A stretch of DNA of 15,916 nucleotides from Methanoperedens sp049303315 (GTDB lineage Archaea > Halobacteriota > Methanosarcinia > Methanosarcinales > Methanoperedenaceae): positions 1-15,916 of the forward strand of contig JBAQMZ010000018.1 of the NCBI GenBank assembly GCA_049303315.1, written 5' to 3'. The stretch's first letter is position 1. Each line of letters starts with the position of its first letter. Positions 1-6,663 of the stretch are shown piece after piece. The position numbers and the translations under genes are program-made. The notes beneath the pieces are model-generated. The model did no database searches and was not told where the DNA came from. It worked only from the letters and a program-made list of their open reading frames with translations.

Positions 1-162
1 GACACGTATGCCCACAGGCATAGGTGGATACCGCATAAAGCGAGATGTCGCTTTTCAAACGACGGGTATGGCACGCCATACCCGGACACGCCCTCCCGTT
101 CGCAAAGCGTGTCGAAGACAGGCGTGAATCGGGACGTCATAAAGGGGCGTAACCCTTTATGA
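1..162 (+). CDS. Possible 3' end of an upstream gene (partial, unrecognised)
   Basis: Frame 1 is open from the first base to a TGA at 160-162, which overlaps the pop5 ATG (159-161) in the ATGA arrangement typical of tightly coupled archaeal operon genes. In many archaea the gene before pop5 encodes the RNase P subunit Rpp30, so an Rpp30 tail would be expected here. However, the roughly 53 residues I read are rich in Arg, Pro, Ser and Thr and do not resemble an Rpp30 C-terminus that I can recall. The same bases form a chain of five hairpins (see the repeat entry). This may therefore be a palindromic element read through in frame, or not coding at all. Confidence 0.2.
   Translation, partial: DTYAHRHRWIPHKARCRFSNDGYGTPYPDTPSRSQSVSKTGVNRDVIKGRNPL
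8..160. repeat. Chain of five perfect short hairpins ending on the pop5 start codon
   Basis: Five perfect inverted repeats follow one another: 8-12/17-21 (atgcc/ggcat), 37-43/48-54 (aaagcga/tcgcttt), 63-72/75-84 (cgggtatggc/gccatacccg), 85-91/107-113 (gacacgc/gcgtgtc) and 139-146/153-160 (ataaaggg/ccctttat). Arm sequences differ from hairpin to hairpin, so structure and not sequence is repeated. Most loops are only 2-6 bases; the fourth is 15. The last arm covers the first two bases of the pop5 ATG, so a folded RNA would bury that start. A similar chain occurs at 15812-15915. It could be a structured RNA, a palindromic repeat element or a 3' processing region. Confidence 0.6.
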
Positions 163-530
163 AAATCAAAACCCTTCCGACTTTGCGCGAAAAGAAACGG
201 TATCTTGCCTTCGAGGTTACATCGGAGAAAACAATAAACCGCCAGCAGTTGGTTAACGAAATTTTAGACTCGGCTTCCTCATTGTTCGGCGATAAAGGAA
301 TCAGTGAAATAAATCCAAAACTCATGTCCTACGACGGAAGATTCGGGATTATCCGCTGCGCCCGGGAAAAAACACAGGAAACAAGGGCTGCGCTTGCCTG
401 TATTAACAATGTCCGCAGAATCCGCATATCTATCCTTGTCCTCGGGATATCGGGAACTATTAAAGGGGCAACGGAAAAGTTTATACAACAAACACTCATT
501 AAAGAGTTGGAACCGGAGAAGAAAAAATAA
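159..530 (+). CDS. rnp2: RNase P protein component 2 (Pop5/Rpp14 family)
   Basis: Protein subunit of archaeal RNase P, which with Rpp30 supports the catalytic RNA in removing 5' leaders from pre-tRNAs. The 123-aa length is normal for the family. The N-terminal segment TLREKKRYLAFEV (about residues 8-20) is the characteristic Pop5 opening, and the central RFGIIRC and the VRRIRISILVLGISGTI strand fit the ferredoxin-like RRM-type core. The start at 159 places the family motif at its usual distance and makes an ATGA overlap with the upstream frame. The C-terminus is a short Lys/Glu tail. The gene leads into psmA after a 130-bp gap that contains its own hairpin and possible promoter, so it may be transcribed separately from the genes that follow. 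Confidence 0.93.
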   Translation: MKIKTLPTLREKKRYLAFEVTSEKTINRQQLVNEILDSASSLFGDKGISEINPKLMSYDGRFGIIRCAREKTQETRAALACINNVRRIRISILVLGISGTIKGATEKFIQQTLIKELEPEKKK

Positions 531-558
531 ACGAATCTAATTCCATGGATTGGCGGGA

Positions 559-578
559 ATTTCGTATTAAAACGAAAT
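559..578. terminator. Hairpin in the pop5-psmA gap (possible 3' end or operator)
   Basis: A perfect 7-bp inverted repeat, atttcgt (559-565) and acgaaat (572-578), encloses a six-base AT loop 28 bp after the pop5 stop. It has no strong T-run, so a terminator role is only possible. It lies just upstream of AT-rich promoter-like sequence for psmA and could instead be a regulator site. Confidence 0.3.
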
Positions 579-652
579 AGATATATTCCAGACAATCCTG
601 ATAGTGTAGATTGTTCGAACTAAAATATAAAGTAATTACGGTTTTTCAGGAG
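577..652 (+). promoter_or_regulatory. Candidate promoter and Shine-Dalgarno region of psmA
   Basis: Two TATA-like stretches lie in this gap, atagatatat (577-586) and aaaatataaag (622-632). The ribosome binding site aggagatgat begins at 648, close to the ideal GGAGGTGAT, and leaves 8 bases between AGGAG and the psmA ATG at 661. The first TATA would give a leader of about 50 bases that keeps the Shine-Dalgarno. The second would start transcription within it, so the first is the better candidate if the site is used. Confidence 0.4.
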
Positions 653-660
653 ATGATACA

Positions 661-1434
661 ATGCAAATGGCACCACAAATGGGATACGACAGGGCTATAA
701 CGGTATTCAGCCCTGACGGAAGGTTGTTCCAGGTAGAATACGCGCGGGAAGCGGTAAAACGGGGAACAACGGCAGTCGGAGTAAAAGCAGTGGACGGAGT
801 GGCTTTACTGGTTGACAAAAGGGTTACGAGCAAACTTCTGGAAGCAGAATCCATAGAAAAGATATTCCAGATAGACGAACATATAGGAGCGGCTACATCA
901 GGTCTTGTAGCCGATGCGCGGGCTCTTATCGACCGTGCCCGTGTAGAGGCGCAGATTAACAGGGTCACTTACGACGAGCCGATAGGCGTTGAAGTCCTGT
1001 CCAAAAAAATCTGCGACTTCAAGCAGTCGTATACGCAATACGGCGGCGTAAGACCTTTCGGGACGGCGCTTCTTATAGCAGGGGTTGACGACAGCAGGGC
1101 ACGGCTTTTCGAGACAGACCCGAGCGGCGCATTACTTGAATACAAAGCCACAGGTATCGGTTCGGGAAGGACGGAGACCATGGAGGTCTTCGAGAAAAAA
1201 TATACGGACGATATTAAACTGGAAGACGCTATCATCCTCGGTCTTGACGCCCTCCACAGCACTACTGAAGGGGTTTTCAGTGCCTCGACCATTGAAGTGG
1301 GGATAATTGAGCTTTCAACCAGGAAATTCAGGAAACTCCTGCCTTCCGAAGTTGAGACATACGTGGAACAGGTCATTAAAATGCATGCCGCAGAGGGTAA
1401 AGGAAAGGAAAAGAAAAAGAAATCAGAAGAGTGA
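661..1434 (+). CDS. psmA: 20S proteasome alpha subunit
   Basis: Forms the outer rings of the 20S proteasome, gating substrate entry and docking the PAN/Cdc48 ATPases. The 257-aa length is typical. The alpha-type signature is clear at residues 9-35: YDRAITVFSPDGRLFQVEY, then AREAVKRG. This N-terminal extension is what separates alpha from beta subunits; there is no beta-type propeptide or catalytic Thr. The C-terminus is a charged Lys/Glu tail (about 246-257). A strong Shine-Dalgarno (aggagatgat at 648) fixes the start. It heads a tightly packed run, with SBDS beginning 6 bases after the stop. Pairing with exosome genes is a classic archaeal arrangement linking protein and RNA turnover. Confidence 0.97.
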   Translation: MQMAPQMGYDRAITVFSPDGRLFQVEYAREAVKRGTTAVGVKAVDGVALLVDKRVTSKLLEAESIEKIFQIDEHIGAATSGLVADARALIDRARVEAQINRVTYDEPIGVEVLSKKICDFKQSYTQYGGVRPFGTALLIAGVDDSRARLFETDPSGALLEYKATGIGSGRTETMEVFEKKYTDDIKLEDAIILGLDALHSTTEGVFSASTIEVGIIELSTRKFRKLLPSEVETYVEQVIKMHAAEGKGKEKKKKSEE

Positions 1435-1440
1435 GTCAAA

Positions 1441-2136
1441 ATGGTCGCTCTTGATGAGTCTATAATCGCACGACTCAAAACCCATGGTAAGACTTTTGAG
1501 GTTTTCGTTGACCCCGAAGGAGCGCTTGCTTTTAAAAGGGGTGAGGCTGCAAAGATTGAAAATATCCTGGCGGTCGAGGATGTGTTCCTGGATGCAAAAA
1601 ATGGAGACAGGCCTGCGGAACAGGATATTATCAATGCATTCGGAACTACAGATGCGCTTAAGATTGCCGAAAAAATAATTCTTGACGGGGAGCTTCATCT
1701 TACCACTGAACAGAAAAAACGGATGCAGGATGAAAAAAAGAGGCAGGTTATCAATATCATTGCACAGAACGCCATAAATCCCCAGACAAAAGCGCCGCAT
1801 CCGCCTGCCAGGATAGAATCGGCAATGGACGAGGCGGGCGTGCATATCGACCCTATGAAAAATCTCGACGAAATGGTCAGTATCACAATGAAAGCCATAA
1901 GGCCAATCATACCGATACGTTTTGAAGAGGTAAGGATCGCAATAAAGCTCCCGGCAGAATATGCTGCAAAATCATACGGAAATGTGGCATCATTCGGCAG
2001 CCTGACAAAACAGGAATGGCAGAACGATGGTTCGTGGATAGGCGTAATAACCATACCCGCCGGCAGGCAGGACGAGTTATACAGCCTTTTGAACAGGCTT
2101 ACAAAAGGCAGTGCAGAGACTAAATTTTTAAAGTGA
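1441..2136 (+). CDS. Ribosome maturation protein SBDS
   Basis: Archaeal orthologue of the Shwachman-Bodian-Diamond syndrome protein. In eukaryotes SBDS works with an EF2-like GTPase to release the anti-association factor eIF6 from the large subunit, and an equivalent role is inferred here. The 231-aa length fits the three-domain family. The N-terminal FYSH domain (about 1-90) includes GKTFEVFVDPEGALAFK. The helical middle domain (about 95-165) has the characteristic NPQTKAPHPPARIESAMDEA at 113-132. A ferredoxin-like C-terminal domain follows. It sits 6 bases after psmA and 5 bases before rrp4, so translational coupling is likely. Confidence 0.96.
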   Translation: MVALDESIIARLKTHGKTFEVFVDPEGALAFKRGEAAKIENILAVEDVFLDAKNGDRPAEQDIINAFGTTDALKIAEKIILDGELHLTTEQKKRMQDEKKRQVINIIAQNAINPQTKAPHPPARIESAMDEAGVHIDPMKNLDEMVSITMKAIRPIIPIRFEEVRIAIKLPAEYAAKSYGNVASFGSLTKQEWQNDGSWIGVITIPAGRQDELYSLLNRLTKGSAETKFLK

Positions 2137-2141
2137 TTTAA

Positions 2142-2984
2142 ATGGATAAAAAACTAGTAATACCAGGCGAATTCCTGTCAGACGACGCAAATCTGGCTGA
2201 TGAGGGCACTTATGTGGAAGATGGTAAAGTATTCTCATCTGTATTCGGTATCGCATCGTTGAAAAACCATGTAAGGGTCGTCCCGCTTTCGGGTAAATAT
2301 ATCCCCAGACAGGGTGACATGATAATAGGAATCGTAACCGAGGTTTCATTTTCGAACTGGATTGTGGATATTCGCTCGCCCTATGAGGGTTTACTGCACA
2401 TATCCGAATTCCCGAGAAGAATAGATAACACGGATATGTCAAAATATCTCAAGGTCGGGGATGCAATAATTACCCTGGTTACGGATGTCGATCCAACCAT
2501 GAAAGTGGAATTGACCCTTAACGACCAGAGGCTCAGGCAGATTAAAGAAGGACGCATCATCGATGTAACCCCATCCAAGGTACCGAGGTTAATCGGCAGA
2601 AGCGGTTCCATGATTGCAATGCTGAAAAATGAGACGAATTGCAATATCTTTATCGGCCAGAATGGAAGGGTATGGATTACCGGGAAGGATAAGGATCTCG
2701 AACTTGCAGTGAAAGCAATCCTCAAGATTGAAAAAGAATCCCATGTTTCGGGCCTGACTGACAGGCTCACCAGGTTTTTAAAAGAAGAAAAAGGCAGAAA
2801 GCAGAAAGAACCTGGAAAAGAACACGAGGATAAGAAAGAAACCAGGACAGAAGAGAAGATAGAAGACAAGACAGAAGAAAATGTTGAACCCGCAGAAGAA
2901 GAGAAACAACCGGAAGTGCATGGAAAAGCAGAAGAAGAAAAGTCGGGAGGAATTCTTGACGAACTGCTTGGCGATGAAAAATAA
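2142..2984 (+). CDS. rrp4: Exosome complex RNA-binding protein Rrp4
   Basis: Cap subunit of the archaeal exosome, where S1 and KH domains funnel RNA, with preference for poly(A), into the Rrp41/Rrp42 ring. Domains seen: an N-terminal beta domain (1-55); an S1 domain (about 58-128, including the SNWIVDI and YEGLLHIS segments); a KH domain (about 140-200, with the IGRSGSMIAML loop at 151-161); and a long acidic/basic, probably disordered tail (about 213-268) ending in a short hydrophobic patch, GGILDELLGDEK (269-280). The 280-aa length exceeds many archaeal Rrp4 proteins because of this tail. SBDS lies 5 bp upstream and rrp41 48 bp downstream. Confidence 0.96.
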   Translation: MDKKLVIPGEFLSDDANLADEGTYVEDGKVFSSVFGIASLKNHVRVVPLSGKYIPRQGDMIIGIVTEVSFSNWIVDIRSPYEGLLHISEFPRRIDNTDMSKYLKVGDAIITLVTDVDPTMKVELTLNDQRLRQIKEGRIIDVTPSKVPRLIGRSGSMIAMLKNETNCNIFIGQNGRVWITGKDKDLELAVKAILKIEKESHVSGLTDRLTRFLKEEKGRKQKEPGKEHEDKKETRTEEKIEDKTEENVEPAEEEKQPEVHGKAEEEKSGGILDELLGDEK

Positions 2985-3032
2985 TTGTATTTCATTAAAT
3001 AATGGAAGAGGAAGAAAGAGAAGAGGAAATTT

Positions 3033-3764
3033 ATGAGTAAACCAGAAAAGTTAATTGAAAACGGTATTCGCCTTGACGGCAGAAAACCAGATGAATTAAG
3101 ACCCATCAAAATCAAGGTGGGCGTTTTGAACAGAGCAGACGGCTCATGTTATTTTGAATTCGGCGGAAATAAGGTAATTGCCGCTGTTTACGGACCAAGA
3201 GAAGTCCACCCGCGGCACCAGCAGAAATCAACAAGCGCAGTTGTGCGGTACAGGTACAATATGGCATCGTTCTCGGTTGAGGAACGAAAGCGCCCGGGAC
3301 CCGACAGGAGAAGTATTGAAGTATCAAAGGTCAGCAGGGAAGCGCTTGAACCCGTGATATTCGAGGAATATTTCCCGCGCTCTGCTATCGACATTTATGT
3401 GGAAGTGCTTCAGGCGGATGCAGGAACACGGACGGCAGGGATTAACGCCGCATCAATAGCCCTTGCGGATGCAGGCATACCCATGAAAAGCCTGGTCTCT
3501 GCCTGCGCAGTGGGGAAGGTTGATGATACGCTTGTACTTGACCTGAATAAAGATGAGGATAATTATGGGCAGGCCGACATGCCCGTAGCGATGACCCCGG
3601 ATGGCAAAATCACTCTCTTGCAGATGGATGGCCATCTTACCAGGGATGAATTCAAAGAAGGACTTGAGATGGCAAAATCGGGCTGTCTGGCTATTTCAGA
3701 GATGCAGAAGGCGGCTCTTCTTGAGAAATATTCCGGGCAAATCGGGGGTGATGCCATTGAGTAA
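3033..3764 (+). CDS. rrp41: Exosome complex exonuclease Rrp41 (catalytic)
   Basis: RNase PH-type subunit that carries the phosphorolytic active site of the exosome: 3'-to-5' RNA degradation and, in reverse, tail addition. The 243-aa length is normal. The start SKPEKLIENGIRLDGRKPDELRP is the expected family opening. The arginine-rich RNA/phosphate-binding region is at 83-103. The acidic active-site segment NKDEDNYGQADMPVAM lies at 172-187, with Asp182 at the position known as catalytic in Sulfolobus Rrp41. KITLLQMDGHLT follows. A purine-rich leader with gagg about 7 bases before the ATG supports the start. Its end overlaps rrp42 by 8-14 bases, which fits equimolar production of the hexameric ring. 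Confidence 0.97.
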   Translation: MSKPEKLIENGIRLDGRKPDELRPIKIKVGVLNRADGSCYFEFGGNKVIAAVYGPREVHPRHQQKSTSAVVRYRYNMASFSVEERKRPGPDRRSIEVSKVSREALEPVIFEEYFPRSAIDIYVEVLQADAGTRTAGINAASIALADAGIPMKSLVSACAVGKVDDTLVLDLNKDEDNYGQADMPVAMTPDGKITLLQMDGHLTRDEFKEGLEMAKSGCLAISEMQKAALLEKYSGQIGGDAIE

Positions 3765-4536
3765 TGAGGTAATGGCAGAACTTCGTAAAGATTATATCTA
3801 TAATCTTATGATTAAAGGCGAGCGGGAAGATGGAAGGACATTTGACCAGTACAGGGAAATCACGATAGATACCAATGTAATAGAGAAAGCGGAAGGGTCG
3901 GCACGCGTGAAACTCGGGGATACCCATCTGGTAGTGGGTGTGAAAATCCAACCCGGCACGCCATTTCCCGATACACCCGACCAGGGAGTTATCATTACCA
4001 ATCTTGAACTTATCCCGCTGGCTTCACCGGTATTTGAATCCGGTCCTCCGAGAGAGGATGCCATAGAACTTGCAAGAGTGGTGGACAGGGGCATCCGCGA
4101 GTCGGGTGCTATTGACCTCTCCAAATTGTGCGTAACCCCGGGCGAGAAGGTATGGATGGTTTTCATTGATGTGCATGTGCTGGACGATGGCGGAAACATA
4201 ATGGATGCTGCCTCCCTCGGTGCGATTGCAGCCCTAATGACTGCGAAACTGCCAGCGAAACGTTTTGACCTCGGTGAGGATACGCCGGTACCAATAAGGG
4301 ATGTGCCTGTTGCGGTCACGGCTGTCGAAGTAGGCGGTTCAATAATGTTTGACCCGTCGCTGAACGAACAAAGCATAGCGGGTACGAAGCTGACAGTCAT
4401 ATCCAACCAGGACGGATGCTTGTCAGGTATGCAGAAGAGCGGTGTTCATCCGCTCACTACCGAACAGATAAATTATATAGTGGATAATGCAATTGAGAAG
4501 GCAAAAGAGCTAAGACAAAAATTCCTGGAGATATAA
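3751..4536 (+). CDS. rrp42: Exosome complex component Rrp42 (non-catalytic ring subunit)
   Basis: Partner of Rrp41 in the (Rrp41-Rrp42)3 ring; it helps bind RNA but lacks the catalytic Asp. I place the start at ATG 3751, giving 261 aa, the family's usual size. The frame stays open further upstream, but that part is inside rrp41 and shows no homology. The Shine-Dalgarno gggggtgat (3744-3752) is better spaced for TTG at 3757, which would remove only the first two residues. Recognisable segments are DGRTFDQYREI (28-38), the KIQPGTPFPDTPDQGVIITN block (65-84), the PPREDAIELARVVDRGIRES stretch (99-118) and NIMDAASLGAIAALM (149-163). It overlaps rrp41 and is followed after 2 bases by rpl37ae. Confidence 0.95.
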   Translation: MPLSNEVMAELRKDYIYNLMIKGEREDGRTFDQYREITIDTNVIEKAEGSARVKLGDTHLVVGVKIQPGTPFPDTPDQGVIITNLELIPLASPVFESGPPREDAIELARVVDRGIRESGAIDLSKLCVTPGEKVWMVFIDVHVLDDGGNIMDAASLGAIAALMTAKLPAKRFDLGEDTPVPIRDVPVAVTAVEVGGSIMFDPSLNEQSIAGTKLTVISNQDGCLSGMQKSGVHPLTTEQINYIVDNAIEKAKELRQKFLEI

Positions 4537-4538
4537 TC

Positions 4539-4844
4539 ATGGTTGAAACCAAAGCAAAAGGTAAAAAATCAAGGTCAGCCGGTAGATTTGGTGTCAGGTA
4601 TGGCACCAAAAACAGAAAACTTATCGCTGATATAGAAGAAAAAATGCATGCCGAGTACACATGTTCAAAATGCGGCGCAAAAAAAATCAAACGAACCGGA
4701 ACGGGTATATGGCAGTGCACGAAATGCATGCATACGTTTGCAGGCGGCGCATATGTTCCGCAAACTGCATCGCATACGACAGTCTTAAGAGCGGTCCAGG
4801 GCGAGAAAATCCTGATTAGTCAAGCCCAGGCTGCCGGAAAATAA
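4539..4844 (+). CDS. rpl37ae: Large-subunit ribosomal protein L37Ae (eL43)
   Basis: Small zinc-ribbon ribosomal protein of the archaeal/eukaryotic 50S/60S subunit. The 101 residues include a C4 zinc site at Cys42, Cys45, Cys60 and Cys63, with the typical surrounding GTGIWQCTKC and HTFAGGAYVP. The N-terminus SAGRFGVRYGTKNRK (13-27) is the family's RNA-binding part. ggagat about 7 bases before the ATG serves as ribosome binding site. The gene begins 2 bases after the rrp42 stop and is followed after 8 bases by rpoP, the order conserved in many Euryarchaeota. Confidence 0.96.
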   Translation: MVETKAKGKKSRSAGRFGVRYGTKNRKLIADIEEKMHAEYTCSKCGAKKIKRTGTGIWQCTKCMHTFAGGAYVPQTASHTTVLRAVQGEKILISQAQAAGK

Positions 4845-4852
4845 GGTAATAT

Positions 4853-4990
4853 ATGGTCTATAAATGTACCCGGTGTAAAAGAGCGGTTGAGATTGATTAC
4901 GAGTACAGCGGCGTCCGCTGCCCGTACTGTGGTCATCGAATCCTCATCAAGGAAAGACCGGTAATTGTCAAGCTAATAAAATCCGAATGA
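4853..4990 (+). CDS. rpoP: DNA-directed RNA polymerase subunit P (Rpb12-like)
   Basis: A 45-aa protein, small but clear. It is the zinc-binding subunit P of archaeal RNA polymerase, equivalent to eukaryotic Rpb12, and sits between the D/L/N platform and the large subunits. The reading is MVYKCTRCKRAVEID, a central YSGVRCPYCGHRIL and the tail KERPVIVKLIKSE. The zinc ligands are Cys5, Cys8, Cys23 and Cys26. The CPYCGHRIL stretch is diagnostic. aaggt five bases upstream of the ATG is a reasonable ribosome binding site. The stop overlaps the next gene's ATG (ATGA at 4987-4990), so the two are translationally coupled. Confidence 0.95.
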   Translation: MVYKCTRCKRAVEIDYEYSGVRCPYCGHRILIKERPVIVKLIKSE

Positions 4991-5415
4991 TAATTACCAC
5001 AGCGCGCAAACCAACTTCTAAAACACGAATATTCTGCAAGCATCTGAGTAAGTTTACAGGGAAAGAGTATCTGACCCGCGGGAAAACCAGCCTGTCAATG
5101 CTTGCCGACACCTCTTTTTTGGTGGTAGGCGAATCTAATGGTAACCCTGCCAGCTTTAATTTTTTTTTGAATAATGAATGTATTCTTTCTATCCGTGCAA
5201 ATGTTTCCCTTGATAAGGAGATTGGTTTACCCGGCGAGCCTGTTATTGAAGGGGATACGCCGCTGGCTTTTGCTTTGAGTAAAGCGACGGGTTTCAGGAT
5301 GGGAGAAAGCGGAGAAAGGGTTATCCGCGTTAATGACAGGATTGAATTTATCGATAAGGGAAAACCTTATATTATATTAAAAGTGCTGGAAGCAAGAGGC
5401 GAAGGAATTGTTTGA
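4987..5415 (+). CDS. Brix domain protein, ribosome biogenesis (Imp4-like)
   Basis: A 142-aa single Brix domain. In eukaryotes, Brix proteins (Imp4, Rpf1, Rpf2, Brx1, Ssf1) act in rRNA processing and subunit assembly; archaea have one short version near the exosome/rpoP genes. The opening MIITTARKPTSKTRIFCKHLS, followed by YLTRGKTSLSML, corresponds to the Brix-type N-terminal half. The second half, with PLAFALSKATGF and the ERVIRVNDRIEFIDKGKPYI segment, is the mirrored repeat. Its ATG overlaps the rpoP stop by 4 bases and its end overlaps the following Vms1-like gene by 8 bases. Assignment rests on motif and position and is fairly secure. Confidence 0.85.
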   Translation: MIITTARKPTSKTRIFCKHLSKFTGKEYLTRGKTSLSMLADTSFLVVGESNGNPASFNFFLNNECILSIRANVSLDKEIGLPGEPVIEGDTPLAFALSKATGFRMGESGERVIRVNDRIEFIDKGKPYIILKVLEARGEGIV

Positions 5416-6373
5416 ATCAGTCCCCGTATTTAAATACGCGGTCTTTAAGAAAGAGAAAATAAATTCCCTGAAATCGAGGATTGCCGAACTTGAGGATGAA
5501 AACAGGAAACTTGCCGCCCAGCTTGGGAAAAAGGATGAAAAAACAAGAAAAACAGTTGCGACAAAACAGGAAGTCGACCGGGAATTAAATGAGGCAAGAC
5601 AGAAGATTTCTTCACTTGAAAAAGATATTCAAAAGCTTAAAGAAGAAACAGCTACTGAATTGAAATTCAGGTTTTCTGAAAGTTTTACAAGGCACAAACT
5701 TGATGAAATTCTTTTCATGCTTGGCTCATTGCAGTCAAAAACCACAACGCTGATTACGATTTATCTTGCAAAGGATGAAACTCTTAAGAATATTACGCAA
5801 GATATAGATTTACAAATCGACAATCAATCAGCAAGTCTCATCGAGAAAATCGAATCATCTACTGGCAAAGCGATTTTTTATGATACGGACGGGCTTATAA
5901 GAGCAGTGATAATCCCGTTTCTCCCTATTTCGCGCTCAGAATATGCTGTTGGGAAACAGTTTAATCTTGAACCACTGAAAAAGAGTCTTGAATTTGATAA
6001 AATTTTGGTGCTTAATGCACATGCAGGCGAGACTTTCGCGGGTATAGTTGAAGCCGATACTATTGTTGAACATGATGTCATAAGAAGCAGCGTTATGGGA
6101 AAACACACAAAAGGGGGATGGAGCCAGAAACGTTTCCAGAGCCTTGTCGAGGAGGACGTCAGGCACCATGCGGATAAGGTGAGGACGGCGCTGTCAGGGA
6201 TGATTGAAAAGCATAAGGATATACAATATATTATCGCGGGCGGTGAGGGAAAGTTAATAAAAATGATACTGGAAGGTCATGATTATCCTTTAATCATTAA
6301 AAGCATGGATGCTGTCGGTAATATCGAAAAGGTTCTCCAGGAAGCGACGAAGGCAAGATGGTACGGGATATGA
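5408..6373 (+). CDS. Vms1/ANKZF1-family peptidyl-tRNA hydrolase (VLRF1-like release factor)
   Basis: A 321-aa protein. Residues about 14-85 form a long, strongly charged coiled coil. From about 95 to 321 comes an eRF1-like/VLRF1 catalytic module. The diagnostic segment is KGGWSQKRFQ at 235-244: the GG-x-S-Q loop ending in Gln240 corresponds to the GGQ/GSQ loop with which Vms1, ANKZF1 and actinobacterial VLRF1 cleave peptidyl-tRNA on stalled 60S/50S subunits. The C-terminal AGGEG and IKSMDAVGNIEKVL stretches resemble eRF1 domain 3-type folds. The family activity is known from eukaryotes; the archaeal function is inferred. The start is TTG 5408, overlapping Brix by 8 bases; it is the only start preserving the overlap and the MFESV opening. 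The coiled coil may replace the zinc finger and VIM regions of eukaryotic Vms1 in binding the ribosome. Confidence 0.8.
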   Translation: MFESVPVFKYAVFKKEKINSLKSRIAELEDENRKLAAQLGKKDEKTRKTVATKQEVDRELNEARQKISSLEKDIQKLKEETATELKFRFSESFTRHKLDEILFMLGSLQSKTTTLITIYLAKDETLKNITQDIDLQIDNQSASLIEKIESSTGKAIFYDTDGLIRAVIIPFLPISRSEYAVGKQFNLEPLKKSLEFDKILVLNAHAGETFAGIVEADTIVEHDVIRSSVMGKHTKGGWSQKRFQSLVEEDVRHHADKVRTALSGMIEKHKDIQYIIAGGEGKLIKMILEGHDYPLIIKSMDAVGNIEKVLQEATKARWYGI

Positions 6374-6415
6374 TATGCAAAAGCATATAAAGTATCATGC
6401 AAAAGATTGTCTGTA
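6373..6415 (+). promoter_or_regulatory. Candidate promoter with small hairpin for the cysteine-rich protein
   Basis: Immediately after the Vms1-like stop is a hairpin atatgc/gcatat (6373-6378/6383-6388) with an AAAA loop. Its second arm overlaps the TATA-like catataaag (6384-6392). A start site about 25 bases downstream would fall at or near the ATG at 6415, giving a leaderless message. Confidence 0.35.
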
Positions 6416-6663
6416 TGGGTCAAAAAACGGGAATCAGGGTAAATGAAGAAATTTTAAAAAATACCACAAAGTGCAGAAAGGATTTTTCCTGTTTATCAGG
6501 CAAGAGAAACGATATTTGCAGGGTTGAACTTGCTGTTAATGATAAAATCCATTTTGTAAAATGTTTGAGCGATGAACCATGCGATTATAAAAAATCATTC
6601 GGGTATTCTTTTATCTGTATCTGCCCGGTGAGGAAAGAACTCTATAACATGTATAATATCTGA
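6397..6663 (+). CDS. Small cysteine-rich protein of unknown function
   Basis: I do not recognise a named family. The frame gives 88 aa from ATG 6397 or 82 aa from ATG 6415; the second is favoured by the TATA box about 27 bases upstream (leaderless). The shorter product has seven cysteines: TKC, a DFSCL segment, ICRVE, VKC, PCDY and CIC near the end. The closing segment, FGYSFICICPVRKELY, looks like a conserved domain end. The spacing suggests a metal or Fe-S site; no signal peptide or membrane helix is seen. Its stop is one base from the convergent mptE stop. It may be co-transcribed with the exosome operon by read-through or have its own promoter. Confidence 0.6.
   Translation: MQKIVCMGQKTGIRVNEEILKNTTKCRKDFSCLSGKRNDICRVELAVNDKIHFVKCLSDEPCDYKKSFGYSFICICPVRKELYNMYNI

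Noticed and set aside
1..160. Start region as RNase P RNA or SRP RNA
   Set aside because: The hairpin density suggested a known structured RNA, but I could not find the conserved core words of either RNA, so I leave it as an unexplained hairpin chain.
969..1634. 221-aa antisense frame across psmA and SBDS
   Set aside because: It runs opposite to two certain genes and is rich in Ser as expected for a shadow frame; no family features.
3002..3040. 12-codon mini-frame (MEEEEREEEIYE) just before rrp41
   Set aside because: It arises from the purine-rich leader that serves as rrp41 ribosome binding region; too short and too simple to support as a leader peptide, although it does overlap the rrp41 start.
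2381..3115. 244-aa antisense frame over rrp4 and the rrp41 start
   Set aside because: Its Ser/Phe-rich sequence mirrors the Lys/Glu-rich tail of Rrp4 on the other strand; not a gene.
3601..3750. N-terminal extension of the rrp42 frame
   Set aside because: The 50 extra codons lie within rrp41, with sequence not found in Rrp42 proteins; family length and the Shine-Dalgarno favour 3751 or 3757.
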